Of a DNA stretch of 64,000 nucleotides, positions 23,475 through 33,091 are shown in pieces (position 1 is the stretch's first letter; each line of letters begins with the position of its first letter). The DNA is from JACKII01 sp965222315 (GTDB lineage: Bacteria > Pseudomonadota > Alphaproteobacteria > Bin95), in assembly GCA_965222315.1 (NCBI GenBank), contig OZ244951.1, positions 4,402,001 to 4,466,000 of the forward strand. Reading direction: 5' to 3'. The notes below the pieces were generated by a model, which had not been told where the DNA came from, searched no databases, and saw only the letters and a list, made by a program, of their open reading frames with translations. The translations under genes and the position numbers were made by a program.

Positions 23475-24653
23475 ATGGCCGAACAGGTAATCCAAAACTA
23501 CACGCTCAACTTCGGCCCCCAGCACCCCGCCGCACACGGTGTGCTGCGAATGGTGATGGAGTTGGACGGCGAGATTGTCGACCGTATCGACAGCCATATC
23601 GGTCTGCTGCACCGCGGCACCGAAAAGCTGATCGAGTACAAGACTTACACCCAGGCAGTGCCCTATTTCGACCGGCTGGACTATGTCTCGCCCATGAACC
23701 AGGAACACGCCTTCGCGCTCGCGACCGAGCGGCTGCTAGGTATCGAAGTGCCAGAGCGCGGCCAGTATATTCGCGTGCTGTTCTCCGAGATCGGCCGCAT
23801 CCTGAACCATCTCCTCAACCTGACCGCATTCGCCTTGGATGTCGGCGCGATGACGCCGCTGCTCTGGGGCTTCGAAGAGCGCGAAAAGCTGATGGAGTTC
23901 TACGAGGGCGCCTCCGGCGCCCGCCTGCACGCAGCCTATTTCCGGCCGGGCGGCGTGCATCAGGACATTCCGGCGGGCATGGCCGAGGAAATCCGGGAGT
24001 GGGCTAACAACTTCCCGAACTTCATCCGGGACATGGAAGCCCTGCTGAACGAAAACCGCATCTTCAAGCAGCGTACCGTCGATATCGGCATCGCGTCCCG
24101 TGAAGAGGCGATGGACTGGGGCTTTTCCGGTCCGATGATGCGCGCCTCGGGCGTGGCTTGGGACCTGCGGAAATCGCAACCCTATGACGTGTACGACCGC
24201 ATGGATTTCGACATTCCGATCGGCAAGAACGGCGACTGTTACGACCGTTATCTGGTCCGTGTCGAAGAAATGCGGCAATCGCTCCGCATCATTCACCAGT
24301 GCCTCGACAAAATGCCGGAAGGGCCGGTGATGACGACCGATGGCAAGATCGCGCCGCCGCGCCGGGGTGAAATGAAGAAGTCGATGGAAGCGCTGATTCA
24401 CCACTTCAAACTCTACACCGAGGGCTATCACGTGCCGGCGGGCGAAACCTATGCCGCCGTCGAGGCGCCCAAGGGTGAATTCGGCGTCTACCTTGTGTCT
24501 GATGGCACAAACAAGCCCTACCGCTGCAAGATCCGCGCGCCGGGGTTCGCCCACCTGCAGGCGATGGACTACCTCTGCAAGGGCCACATGCTGGCCGACA
24601 GTGTCGCCGTATTGGGGGCAATGGATATCGTGTTCGGGGAGATCGACCGTTGA
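23475..24653 (+). CDS. nuoD: NADH-quinone oxidoreductase subunit D
   Basis: 49-kDa subunit (392 residues) forming the quinone cavity with NuoB. The N-terminal FGPQHPAAHGVLR loop (His and Asp/Tyr that contact quinone) and the C-terminal segment VSDGTNKPYRCKIRAPGFAH are intact. Starts three bases after nuoC and overlaps nuoE by four bases. Confidence 0.97.
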   Translation: MAEQVIQNYTLNFGPQHPAAHGVLRMVMELDGEIVDRIDSHIGLLHRGTEKLIEYKTYTQAVPYFDRLDYVSPMNQEHAFALATERLLGIEVPERGQYIRVLFSEIGRILNHLLNLTAFALDVGAMTPLLWGFEEREKLMEFYEGASGARLHAAYFRPGGVHQDIPAGMAEEIREWANNFPNFIRDMEALLNENRIFKQRTVDIGIASREEAMDWGFSGPMMRASGVAWDLRKSQPYDVYDRMDFDIPIGKNGDCYDRYLVRVEEMRQSLRIIHQCLDKMPEGPVMTTDGKIAPPRRGEMKKSMEALIHHFKLYTEGYHVPAGETYAAVEAPKGEFGVYLVSDGTNKPYRCKIRAPGFAHLQAMDYLCKGHMLADSVAVLGAMDIVFGEIDR

Positions 24654-25264
24654 GCCGCTTCAGCATCGCGGACGATGCTCACCAACCCACTTCTTTCGCC
24701 TTCACGCCGGAATATCAGGCGAAGGCCGACAAACATATCGCCAAATACCCGGAAGGCCGCCAGCAAAGCGCCGTCATGCCCCTGCTCGACCTGGCCCAGC
24801 GCCAGCATGGCTGGGTGACGCGCGCCGCCGTGGTTCACATTGCCGGGATGCTGGATATGCCGGAAATCCGGGTGTGGGAAGTGGTAAGTTTTTACACCAT
24901 GTACCGCACCGCCCCCAGCGGGCGCTATCATATCGAGGTTTGCACCACGACACCGTGTTGGTTGCGCGGCTCCGACGAGGTGGTCTCGGCCTGCAAGAAC
25001 AAGCTCGGCATCGGTTTTGGCGAAACGAGCGCAGACGGTATGTTCTCCCTGCACGAGGTGGAATGCCTTGGTGCATGTGTGAACGCACCCATGATCGCCA
25101 TCGGCGACGACTATTACGAGGACCTGGACGGCCCGCGGATGGAAGCGATCCTTGACGCGCTCGCCCGCGGCGACCAACCGGCCCCCGGCCCTCAGATTGA
25201 GCGGATGACCTCAGCCCCGGCTGGCGGCCTGACCTCGCTGACGAATGTTGGTGGAGACGATTAG
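24650..25264 (+). CDS. nuoE: NADH-quinone oxidoreductase subunit E
   Basis: 24-kDa subunit (204 residues) with the binuclear cluster N1a, ligated by the Cys in VCTTTPCWLRG and ECLGACVNAPM. It begins at a TTG overlapping the nuoD stop (TTGA). The C-terminal tail (PAPGPQIERM and onward) is a short extension typical of alphaproteobacteria. Confidence 0.96.
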   Translation: MSRFSIADDAHQPTSFAFTPEYQAKADKHIAKYPEGRQQSAVMPLLDLAQRQHGWVTRAAVVHIAGMLDMPEIRVWEVVSFYTMYRTAPSGRYHIEVCTTTPCWLRGSDEVVSACKNKLGIGFGETSADGMFSLHEVECLGACVNAPMIAIGDDYYEDLDGPRMEAILDALARGDQPAPGPQIERMTSAPAGGLTSLTNVGGDD

Positions 25265-25267
25265 AGC

Positions 25268-26548
25268 ATGCTGCGCGACGAAGACCGCATCTTCACGAAC
25301 CTCTACGGCCAGGACGACTGGGGTATCGAGGGCGCGCGCAAGCGCGGAAGTTGGGACAATACAAAGGCCCTGCTGGAGCTTGGCCGGGACGAACTGGTCA
25401 ACCAGGTGAAAGCCTCCGGCCTGCGCGGCCGCGGCGGCGCAGGTTTCCCGACCGGCCTGAAATGGTCCTTCATGCCGAAGGATACCGGCGGCCGGCCGTC
25501 CTATTTGGTGGTGAACGCCGATGAGGGCGAACCCGGCACCTGCAAAGACCGGGACATCATGCGTCACGACCCGCACAAGCTGATTGAGGGCTGTCTGATC
25601 GCCGGCTTCGCCATTGGCGCGAGTGCTGGCTACATCTACATTAGAGGCGAGTTCTACCGCGAGGCGGAGAACCTGAATGCCGCCATCGACGAGGCCTACG
25701 AGGCTGGCTATCTGGGCAAGAATGCCTGCGGCAGCGGCTACGACTTCGATCTTTATGTTCATCGAGGCGCGGGCTCGTACCTCTGCGGTGAGGAAACCGC
25801 GTTGATCGAAAGCCTGGAAGGCAAGAAAGGCCAGCCGCGGCTGAAGCCACCTTTCCCGGCAGGCGCCGGCCTTTATGGTTGCCCCTCGACCGTTAACAAT
25901 GTCGAAAGCATCGCCGTCGTGCCAACCATCCTGCGGCGCGGGGCGGAATGGTTCGCGGGGCTGGGCCGCGAGAACAACACCGGCACCAAGATTTTTTGCA
26001 TCTCCGGGCACGTGAACAATCCGTGCAACGTGGAAGAAGAGATGGGCATCCCGATGCGGGAGCTCATCGAGAAACATGCGGGTGGCGTCCGTGGCGGCTG
26101 GGACAATCTGTTGGCGGTGATCCCCGGCGGATCGTCGACGCCGGTGCTGCCGAAGCATATTTGCGATGACGTGCTGATGGATTTCGACTCACTGCGCAAT
26201 GCGCAGAGCGGTCTCGGCACGGCCGCCTTGATCGTCATGGACAAGTCCACCGATATCATCAAAGCTTTTGCCCGCCTCGCGCAGTTCTACCGTCACGAAA
26301 GCTGCGGCCAGTGCACCCCTTGCCGCGAAGGTTTCGGCTGGGTAGAGCGCGTCATGCGCCGCATGGCGACCGGCAATGCCCGGGTCGAGGAAATCGACAT
26401 GCTGTGGGAAGTGACCAAGGAAATCGAAGGCCACACCATCTGCGCCCATGGCGACGGCGGCTCCTGGCCGGTTCAGGGCCTGATCCGGCACTTCCGGCCG
26501 GAAATGGAACGCCGCATTGCCGAATACCACGCCAAAGCCGCGGCTTGA
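25268..26548 (+). CDS. nuoF: NADH-quinone oxidoreductase subunit F (NADH-binding)
   Basis: 51-kDa flavoprotein (426 residues) that binds NADH, FMN and cluster N3. Motifs: the nucleotide loop GLRGRGGAGFPTGLKW, the FMN/NADH segment VVNADEGEPGTCKDR, CGEETALIESLEG, and ESCGQCTPCREG plus the later Cys of TICAHGD for the 4Fe-4S cluster. Located three bases after nuoE. Confidence 0.97.
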   Translation: MLRDEDRIFTNLYGQDDWGIEGARKRGSWDNTKALLELGRDELVNQVKASGLRGRGGAGFPTGLKWSFMPKDTGGRPSYLVVNADEGEPGTCKDRDIMRHDPHKLIEGCLIAGFAIGASAGYIYIRGEFYREAENLNAAIDEAYEAGYLGKNACGSGYDFDLYVHRGAGSYLCGEETALIESLEGKKGQPRLKPPFPAGAGLYGCPSTVNNVESIAVVPTILRRGAEWFAGLGRENNTGTKIFCISGHVNNPCNVEEEMGIPMRELIEKHAGGVRGGWDNLLAVIPGGSSTPVLPKHICDDVLMDFDSLRNAQSGLGTAALIVMDKSTDIIKAFARLAQFYRHESCGQCTPCREGFGWVERVMRRMATGNARVEEIDMLWEVTKEIEGHTICAHGDGGSWPVQGLIRHFRPEMERRIAEYHAKAAA

Positions 26549-26562
26549 GGAGACGCTAGAGT

Positions 26563-28644
26563 ATGCCGACGCTCAAGGTTGACGGAGTAGAGGTCGAGGT
26601 CCCGGCGGGCAGCACTGTGCTGCAAGCTTGTGAAGCCGCCGGCGTTGAAATTCCGCGCTTCTGTTATCACCAGCGCCTTTCGATTGCTGGTAACTGCCGT
26701 ATGTGTCTGGTCGAAGTGAAGCCCGGCCCGCCAAAGCCGCAGGCTTCCTGCGCGCTGCCGGCAGCGGACAATCAGGAAATCTTTACCAACAGCGAGATGA
26801 CCGTGAAGGCCCGTAAGGGTGTCATGGAGATGCTGCTGATCAACCATCCGCTCGATTGCCCGATCTGCGATCAGGGCGGCGAGTGCGATTTGCAGGACCA
26901 GGCTCTGCTGTACGGTGCCGACACCTCGCGTTTCGAAGAAGCAAAGCGAGCGGTGCCCGACAAGGACATGGGGCCGCTGATCAAAACGATCATGACCCGC
27001 TGCATCCACTGCACCCGCTGCGTGCGCTTCGCGGACGAAGTTGCGGGCGTGCCAATGATCGGGGCGCTCGGCCGTTCGGGCGACATGGAAATCACCACGT
27101 TGGAACAGGCGATTACGTCGGAAATGTCGGGCAATGTCATTGACTTGTGTCCCGTCGGCGCGCTGACATCCAAACCCTATGCCTTCGAGGCGCGGCCCTG
27201 GGAGCTCACCAAGACCCAGAGCATCGACGTGCACGATGCGATGGGCGCGAACATCCGCGTCGACTCCCGATCCGGCGAAGTCCTCCGCGTGCTGCCCCGC
27301 CTGAATGAGGACGTGAACGAGGAGTGGATCGGCGACAAGTCCCGCTTCGCGGTTGATGGCCTGAAACGCCAACGCCTGGACCGCCCCTATGTGCGGGATG
27401 CCGATGGCAAGTTGAAGGCTGCAAGCTGGCAACAAGCATTGCAGACCGTTGCCGACAAGCTGAAGGCAACCGAATCAGACAAGATCGGCGCAATCGCGGG
27501 CGATTTGGTTGATTGCGAGAGCGTCTTTGCGCTGAAGGGCGTGCTGGACCACCTCGGCGTGATCAATCGGGACTGCCGCCAAGACGGCGCTGCCATCGAT
27601 CCCGCCTGCCGTGCGGGCTACATCATGAACACTGGCTTGGCCGGGGTGGAAGAGGCGGACGCACTGCTGCTGATCGGCACCAACCCGCGCATCGAAGCGC
27701 CTGTCTGGAATGCCCGCTTGCGCAAGCGGTGGCTGGAAGGCGGCTTCGCGGTTGGCGTCATCGGCGAGAATGCAGACCTGTCCTACCGCAGCACGTATCT
27801 GGGTGCTGGCGCGCAGACTTTGAGCGACGTTGCCGACGGCAGCCATGATTTCAGCAAAGTGCTGGAGAAAGCCGAAAAACCGCTGATCGTCATCGGCCAA
27901 GGAGCCCTCAGCCGCGCCGACGGCGCGGCGGTACTGGCAGCGGCCCGCGCTATTTCCGAGAAATACGGGGGCGGCCGCGATGGCTTTGCCATGCTGCATA
28001 CCGCGGCAGGCCGGGTCGGCGCGCTGGATCTGGGCTTCGTGCCGGCCGAAGGCGAAGACGGCACCAAAGGCCGCGACACGGCAGGCATCCTTGATGGTGC
28101 TGCCTCCGGCGAAATTGAGGTGGTCTACCTGCTCGGCGCAGACGAAATCGACACGTCGAAGCTAGAAAGCGCCTTCGTGGTCTACCAGGGCCATCACGGT
28201 GACAAGGGTGCTCATGCGGCGGACGTCATCCTGCCGGGTGCCGCTTACACGGAAAAAGACGCTACCTACGTAAACACCGAGGGGCGACCACAACAAACCT
28301 TCCTGGCGATCTTCCCGCCCGGAGAGGCGAAGGAGGATTGGGCAATCCTGCGGGCGCTTTCGGGGGCACTGGGCACCCCCCTGCCCTTTAATAACCTGGA
28401 TAGCCTGCGCGATGCGATGGAAGCGGCAGTGCCGCACCTAGCAGACCTGGATGTGCGCGCGGAGGCCGAATGGGGCCCGTTCGGCACAGCAGGCGATATG
28501 GACGATGCGGCATTTGCCTCAGCCCACGCCAACTATTACCACACGAACGCCATTGCCCGCGCGTCAGCGACGATGGCCCAATGCATCGAAGAGCTGTTGC
28601 AGGCCCAGAATGCGGACGAGAGGGTGACGGGCACCAATGGATAG
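26563..28644 (+). CDS. nuoG: NADH-quinone oxidoreductase subunit G
   Basis: 75-kDa subunit (693 residues). The N-terminal ferredoxin domain has CRMCLVEV for a 2Fe-2S cluster; HPLDCPICDQGGECDLQDQ and CIHCTRCVRF hold 4Fe-4S clusters; the remainder is the molybdopterin-oxidoreductase-like domain without a visible active-site cofactor ligand. Length matches alphaproteobacterial NuoG. It overlaps nuoH by eight bases. Confidence 0.97.
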   Translation: MPTLKVDGVEVEVPAGSTVLQACEAAGVEIPRFCYHQRLSIAGNCRMCLVEVKPGPPKPQASCALPAADNQEIFTNSEMTVKARKGVMEMLLINHPLDCPICDQGGECDLQDQALLYGADTSRFEEAKRAVPDKDMGPLIKTIMTRCIHCTRCVRFADEVAGVPMIGALGRSGDMEITTLEQAITSEMSGNVIDLCPVGALTSKPYAFEARPWELTKTQSIDVHDAMGANIRVDSRSGEVLRVLPRLNEDVNEEWIGDKSRFAVDGLKRQRLDRPYVRDADGKLKAASWQQALQTVADKLKATESDKIGAIAGDLVDCESVFALKGVLDHLGVINRDCRQDGAAIDPACRAGYIMNTGLAGVEEADALLLIGTNPRIEAPVWNARLRKRWLEGGFAVGVIGENADLSYRSTYLGAGAQTLSDVADGSHDFSKVLEKAEKPLIVIGQGALSRADGAAVLAAARAISEKYGGGRDGFAMLHTAAGRVGALDLGFVPAEGEDGTKGRDTAGILDGAASGEIEVVYLLGADEIDTSKLESAFVVYQGHHGDKGAHAADVILPGAAYTEKDATYVNTEGRPQQTFLAIFPPGEAKEDWAILRALSGALGTPLPFNNLDSLRDAMEAAVPHLADLDVRAEAEWGPFGTAGDMDDAAFASAHANYYHTNAIARASATMAQCIEELLQAQNADERVTGTNG

Positions 28645-29686
28645 TGCGACCGATATCGGCTTCTGGAGCGGGTATGTTTGGCCCGCGGTCATCATCGTCC
28701 TGCAGGTCCTGGCGATCGTTTTGCCGATGATGGGCGCAGTTGCCTATCTGACCCTGGCGGAACGCAAAGTCATTGCCGCGATGCAATACCGGCGCGGCCC
28801 GAACGTGGTCGGCCCATTCGGCCTGTTGCAGCCGCTGGCGGACGGTTTGAAGCTGCTGACCAAGGAAACCATCATCCCGACGGGCGCCAATCGGTTCCTG
28901 TTCATCCTGGCGCCGATGGTGACGTTCGTTCTGGCGCTGGTCGCCTGGGCCGTGATTCCGTTCGATGACGGCTGGGTGCTGGCGGATATCAATGTCGGCG
29001 TGCTGTACCTGTTCGCGATTTCGTCGTTGGGCGTTTACGGCATCATCGTGGCGGGTTGGGCCTCCAACTCACGCTATCCGTTCCTGGGTGCGCTGCGCTC
29101 GGCCGCGCAGATGGTCAGCTATGAGGTTTCCATTGGGTTTGTCATTATCACGGTGCTGCTCTGCGTCGGCTCACTGAACCTCAGCGCGATTGTCGAGGCG
29201 CAGCGGGGCCTTTGGTTTTGCGTGCCGCTGCTGCCAATGTTCGTGATCTTCTATGTCTCGGCCCTGGCGGAAACCAACCGCGCGCCCTTCGACTTGCCGG
29301 AAGCGGAAGCGGAGCTGGTTTCGGGCTACAACGTCGAATATTCCGCGATGACGTTCGGCCTGTTCTTCCTTGGCGAATACGCCAACATGATCCTGATGAG
29401 CGGCATGGGCACCATTCTGTTCCTTGGTGGCTGGCTGCCGATTGTGGATGTAGCGCCATTCAACTGGCTGCCCGGCATCTTCTGGTTCCTGTTGAAAACC
29501 TTTGCCCTGCTGTTCGGATTCCTGTGGGTGCGCGCAACCTTACCGCGCTACCGCTATGATCAGTTGATGCGGCTCGGCTGGAAGGTCTTCCTCCCATTCA
29601 CCCTGTTCTGGGTTGTGCTCACCGCGGGCGTACTGGTCGCCTTCGGCTGGGTGCCTGACCCCGTTCTGACCAACCCGGCCGGTTAA
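28637..29686 (+). CDS. nuoH: NADH-quinone oxidoreductase subunit H
   Basis: Membrane subunit (349 residues, about eight to nine transmembrane helices) that joins the peripheral arm to the proton-pumping arm and forms part of the quinone channel. Signatures are AERKVIAAMQYRRGPNVVGP and ETNRAPFDLPEAEAELVSGY; the acidic residues in the latter are part of the E-channel. Starts inside the nuoG end. Confidence 0.97.
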   Translation: MDSATDIGFWSGYVWPAVIIVLQVLAIVLPMMGAVAYLTLAERKVIAAMQYRRGPNVVGPFGLLQPLADGLKLLTKETIIPTGANRFLFILAPMVTFVLALVAWAVIPFDDGWVLADINVGVLYLFAISSLGVYGIIVAGWASNSRYPFLGALRSAAQMVSYEVSIGFVIITVLLCVGSLNLSAIVEAQRGLWFCVPLLPMFVIFYVSALAETNRAPFDLPEAEAELVSGYNVEYSAMTFGLFFLGEYANMILMSGMGTILFLGGWLPIVDVAPFNWLPGIFWFLLKTFALLFGFLWVRATLPRYRYDQLMRLGWKVFLPFTLFWVVLTAGVLVAFGWVPDPVLTNPAG

Positions 29687-29700
29687 GGAGAATTAAGTCC

Positions 29701-30189
29701 ATGGCGTTCTTCGACCGCACCGCCCGCGGGTTCCTGTTGAGCGAAATCGTCTCCGGCATGGCCTTGACCTTCAAGACCATGTTCAAGCCGAAATACACGT
29801 TGAACTACCCCTACGAGAAGGGCCAGCTCTCCCCGCGTTTCCGCGGCGAGCACGCACTTCGCCGCTATCCAAACGGGGAAGAACGCTGCATTGCCTGTAA
29901 GCTATGCGAGGCAGTGTGCCCAGCCCAGGCCATCACCATTGAGGCAGAGCCTCGCGACGATGGCTCCCGGCGGACCACCCGCTACGACATCGACATGACC
30001 AAGTGCATTTATTGCGGCCTCTGCCAGGAAGCCTGCCCGGTGGATGCGATTGTCGAAGGCCCGAATTTCGAGTTCGCCACCGAAACCCGAGAGGAGCTGA
30101 TGTACAACAAAGACAAGCTTCTCGAAAACGGGGATCGTTGGGAGAGCGCCATTGCAAAAGCGTTGGAAGCCGACGCGCCGTACCGCTGA
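29701..30189 (+). CDS. nuoI: NADH-quinone oxidoreductase subunit I
   Basis: TYKY subunit (162 residues) with two 4Fe-4S ferredoxin motifs, CIACKLCEAVCP and CIYCGLCQEACP, holding clusters N6a and N6b that carry electrons to N2. RFRGEHALRRYPNGEERC is the family signature. RBS GGAGAA lies before the ATG. Confidence 0.97.
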   Translation: MAFFDRTARGFLLSEIVSGMALTFKTMFKPKYTLNYPYEKGQLSPRFRGEHALRRYPNGEERCIACKLCEAVCPAQAITIEAEPRDDGSRRTTRYDIDMTKCIYCGLCQEACPVDAIVEGPNFEFATETREELMYNKDKLLENGDRWESAIAKALEADAPYR

Positions 30190-30224
30190 CGCCCGGCGAG
30201 TGAAGTTCGAGAGAATTTGATCCG

Positions 30225-30836
30225 ATGATAATCCCCGCCATCGCCTTTTATCTGTTCGCAGCCGTGACCATCGTCTCCGGTCTGATGGTCGTGACGTCGC
30301 GCAACCCGGTGCACTCCGTGCTGTGGCTCATCCTGGCCTTCTTCAACTCTGCCGGCCTGTTTGTGCTGATGGGGGCGGAGTTTCTGGCGATGGTGCTGGT
30401 CGTCGTCTATGTCGGCGCGGTCGCTGTGCTGTTCCTATTCGTGGTCATGATGCTGGATATCAACTTCCAGAACCTGCGCCAAGGTGCCCAGAACTACGCC
30501 ATGATCGGCGGCATTATCGGTGTGGTCCTGCTGATTGAGCTGGTTATGCTGATCCTCGGCAATTTCGCCCTGCCGGAGGGCCTTACGGGCGCGCAACCCG
30601 CCCCACCGATCGACGTGATGACCAACACCCACGCGCTCGGCCACGTGCTCTACACCGACTATTTCTACCTGTTCCAGGCCGCCGGCATGGTGCTGCTGGT
30701 CGCGATGATCGGCGCCATCGTGCTGACGCTGCGGCAGCGTCCCGGCGTGCGCAAGCAGAACATCTCTGACCAGATGAACCGCCGTGCAGCGGACACGCTG
30801 GAAGTGGTCAAGGTCCAGACCGGGCAAGGGGCATAA
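30225..30836 (+). CDS. nuoJ: NADH-quinone oxidoreductase subunit J
   Basis: Membrane subunit of 203 residues with five hydrophobic segments, including the TM3 pi-bulge region VVYVGAVAVLFLFVVMML implicated in coupling. The C-terminal hydrophilic tail (TLRQRPGVRKQ) is normal. Starts 35 bases after nuoI. Confidence 0.96.
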   Translation: MIIPAIAFYLFAAVTIVSGLMVVTSRNPVHSVLWLILAFFNSAGLFVLMGAEFLAMVLVVVYVGAVAVLFLFVVMMLDINFQNLRQGAQNYAMIGGIIGVVLLIELVMLILGNFALPEGLTGAQPAPPIDVMTNTHALGHVLYTDYFYLFQAAGMVLLVAMIGAIVLTLRQRPGVRKQNISDQMNRRAADTLEVVKVQTGQGA

Positions 30837-30846
30837 GGAAAGCACT

Positions 30847-31158
30847 ATGTTGGAAATCGGCCTCGCCCATTACCTGACCGTCGCGGCGATCCTGTTCACG
30901 CTCGGCATTTTCGGGATTTTCCTGAATCGCCGGAATGTCATCATCATCCTGATGTCGGTTGAACTGATCCTGTTGGCGGTAAACATCAATTTCGTCGCTT
31001 TCTCGGCACACCTGGGCGACCTGGCGGGCCAAGTGTTCGCGATGTTCGTCCTAACCGTTGCGGCCGCGGAAGCCGCAATCGGACTTGCCATTCTGGTGGT
31101 CTATTTCCGCAACCGCGGCTCGATCGCGGTGGACGACATCAACCTGATGAAGGGCTGA
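30847..31158 (+). CDS. nuoK: NADH-quinone oxidoreductase subunit K
   Basis: 103-residue subunit with three transmembrane helices; the conserved membrane Glu lie in MSVELILLAVN and AAAEAAIGLAI. The ATG at 30847 has AAGGAA upstream and matches the family N-terminus; an earlier in-frame start at 30784 lies in nuoJ and is rejected. Confidence 0.96.
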   Translation: MLEIGLAHYLTVAAILFTLGIFGIFLNRRNVIIILMSVELILLAVNINFVAFSAHLGDLAGQVFAMFVLTVAAAEAAIGLAILVVYFRNRGSIAVDDINLMKG

Positions 31159-31159
31159 G

Positions 31160-33091
31160 ATGTATTCCCTCGCCATCTTTCTGCCGCTGATCGGGGCGCT
31201 GATTGCGGGCTTCTTCGGCCGCGCTATCGGCGACCGCTGGGCCCAATGGATCACCTGCGGCCTGGTTATCCTGGCCGCGATTATTTCGGTCATCGCGTTT
31301 ATCGATATCGCGCTGATGGGCAATTCACACCATGCCGACCTCGGCACCTGGATTTCCTCCGGCACGTTCGAGGCCCGCTGGGCGCTCCGCTTCGACGCGC
31401 TCACCGCCGTCATGCTGGTGGTGGTGACTGTCGTCAGCGCCTGTGTGCATGTCTATTCCATCGGCTATATGAGCCACGATCCGCACATTCCGCGGTTCAT
31501 GGCTTATCTCTCGCTTTTTACCTTCGCCATGCTGATGCTGGTGACGGCGGACAACCTGCTCCAGCTGTTCTTCGGCTGGGAGGGCGTCGGCGTCTGTTCC
31601 TACCTGCTGATCGGCTTCTGGTATGACCGGCCAAGCGCGAATGCGGCGGCGATCAAGGCGTTCGTGGTCAACCGTGTCGGCGATTTCGGCTTCGCCCTCG
31701 GCATTGTCGGCTGCTACCTGCTGTTCGACTCGATCCAGTTCGATGTGATCTTCGAAGCCGCCCCGCAGATGGTGGAAGAAACTCTCGGCTTCCTCTGGAT
31801 GGACCTGCCGGCGCTGGAAATCCTCTGCTTCCTGCTGTTCATCGGCGCAATGGGCAAGTCGGCCCAGCTGGGCCTGCACACCTGGTTGCCGGATGCGATG
31901 GAAGGCCCGACCCCGGTCAGCGCGCTGATCCACGCGGCGACCATGGTCACCGCCGGCGTCTTCCTGGTCGCGCGCATGTCGCCAGTGTTTGAGTATGCGC
32001 CGGATACGCTGGCCTTCATCGCCTTTATCGGCGCCGCCACGGCCTTTTTCGCTGCGACGGCCGCACTGACCCAGACGGATATCAAGCGGGTGATCGCCTA
32101 TTCGACTTGTTCGCAGTTGGGCTACATGTTTTTTGCCTGCGGCGTCAGCGCCTACCCGGCGGCGATTTTTCACCTGCTGACCCACGCATTCTTCAAGGCG
32201 CTGCTGTTCCTCGGCGCCGGCAGTGTGATCCACGCCATGTCGGACGAACAGGACATGCGGCGGATGGGCGGCATCCGCAAGCTGATCCCCAGAACCTATG
32301 TGCTGATGTGGATCGGCTCGCTGGCGCTGGCGGGCATTCCGTTTTTCGCGGGCTTCTATTCCAAGGATATGATCCTTGAGAGCGCCTATGCCTCCGGCAC
32401 GCCGATCGGCATACTAGCGTTTGTGTTGGGTATCCTGGCGGCCTTCATGACGGCGTTCTATTCCTGGCGGCTGCTTTTCATGACCTTCCATGGGGAGCCG
32501 CGGGCCGACGAGAAGGTGATGGCGCATGTGCACGAATCGCCGAACGTTATGCTGATCCCGCTTTACGTGCTGGCGATCGGCGCGGTGTTCAGCGGTCTGT
32601 TGTTTGCCGGCATGATGGTCGGCGGTAATCCGGAGGATTTCTGGGGCGACTCAATCCTCATCCTGGAGACGAACACAGCCCTGCATGATGCGCATTATGT
32701 GCCGATCTATATTGTTTTGCTGCCGCTGGTCGTTTCCGCCGCCGGTATCGCGCTTGCCTGGCAGTTCTATATCCGGAACCCAGGCGCGGCCGCGGAATTG
32801 GCGAATAACGCGAAGGGCCTCTACAAGTTCCTGTTGAACAAGTGGTACTTCGATGAATTGTACGATTGGCTGTTCGTCCGCCCGGCCCATCTGTTCGGCC
32901 GTTTCCTCTGGAAGCGCGGCGATGGCAATGTCATCGACGGTGTCGGACCCGATGGTATTGCGGCGCGCGTGATCGATATCGCGCGCAACGCCAGCCGCTT
33001 GCAGAGCGGTTTCGTGTACCACTACGCCTTTGCGATGCTGATCGGCGTGGTGCTGCTGTTGACCTGGTACTTTAGCCAAGCGGGAGCGTGA
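31160..33091 (+). CDS. nuoL: NADH-quinone oxidoreductase subunit L
   Basis: Antiporter-like proton-pumping subunit (643 residues, about 16 helices including the long lateral helix near the C-terminus). Conserved segments: FFGWEGVGVCSYLLIGFWYD, the Lys of MGKSAQLGLHTWLPDAMEGP, and HATFFK-like HAFFKALLFLGAGSVIH. Overlaps nuoM by four bases (GTGA). Confidence 0.97.
   Translation: MYSLAIFLPLIGALIAGFFGRAIGDRWAQWITCGLVILAAIISVIAFIDIALMGNSHHADLGTWISSGTFEARWALRFDALTAVMLVVVTVVSACVHVYSIGYMSHDPHIPRFMAYLSLFTFAMLMLVTADNLLQLFFGWEGVGVCSYLLIGFWYDRPSANAAAIKAFVVNRVGDFGFALGIVGCYLLFDSIQFDVIFEAAPQMVEETLGFLWMDLPALEILCFLLFIGAMGKSAQLGLHTWLPDAMEGPTPVSALIHAATMVTAGVFLVARMSPVFEYAPDTLAFIAFIGAATAFFAATAALTQTDIKRVIAYSTCSQLGYMFFACGVSAYPAAIFHLLTHAFFKALLFLGAGSVIHAMSDEQDMRRMGGIRKLIPRTYVLMWIGSLALAGIPFFAGFYSKDMILESAYASGTPIGILAFVLGILAAFMTAFYSWRLLFMTFHGEPRADEKVMAHVHESPNVMLIPLYVLAIGAVFSGLLFAGMMVGGNPEDFWGDSILILETNTALHDAHYVPIYIVLLPLVVSAAGIALAWQFYIRNPGAAAELANNAKGLYKFLLNKWYFDELYDWLFVRPAHLFGRFLWKRGDGNVIDGVGPDGIAARVIDIARNASRLQSGFVYHYAFAMLIGVVLLLTWYFSQAGA

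Noticed and set aside
31325..32233. 302-codon minus-strand frame under nuoL
   Set aside because: Antisense of a highly conserved membrane protein; the translated sequence is His/Glu/Gln-rich shadow sequence with no motif.
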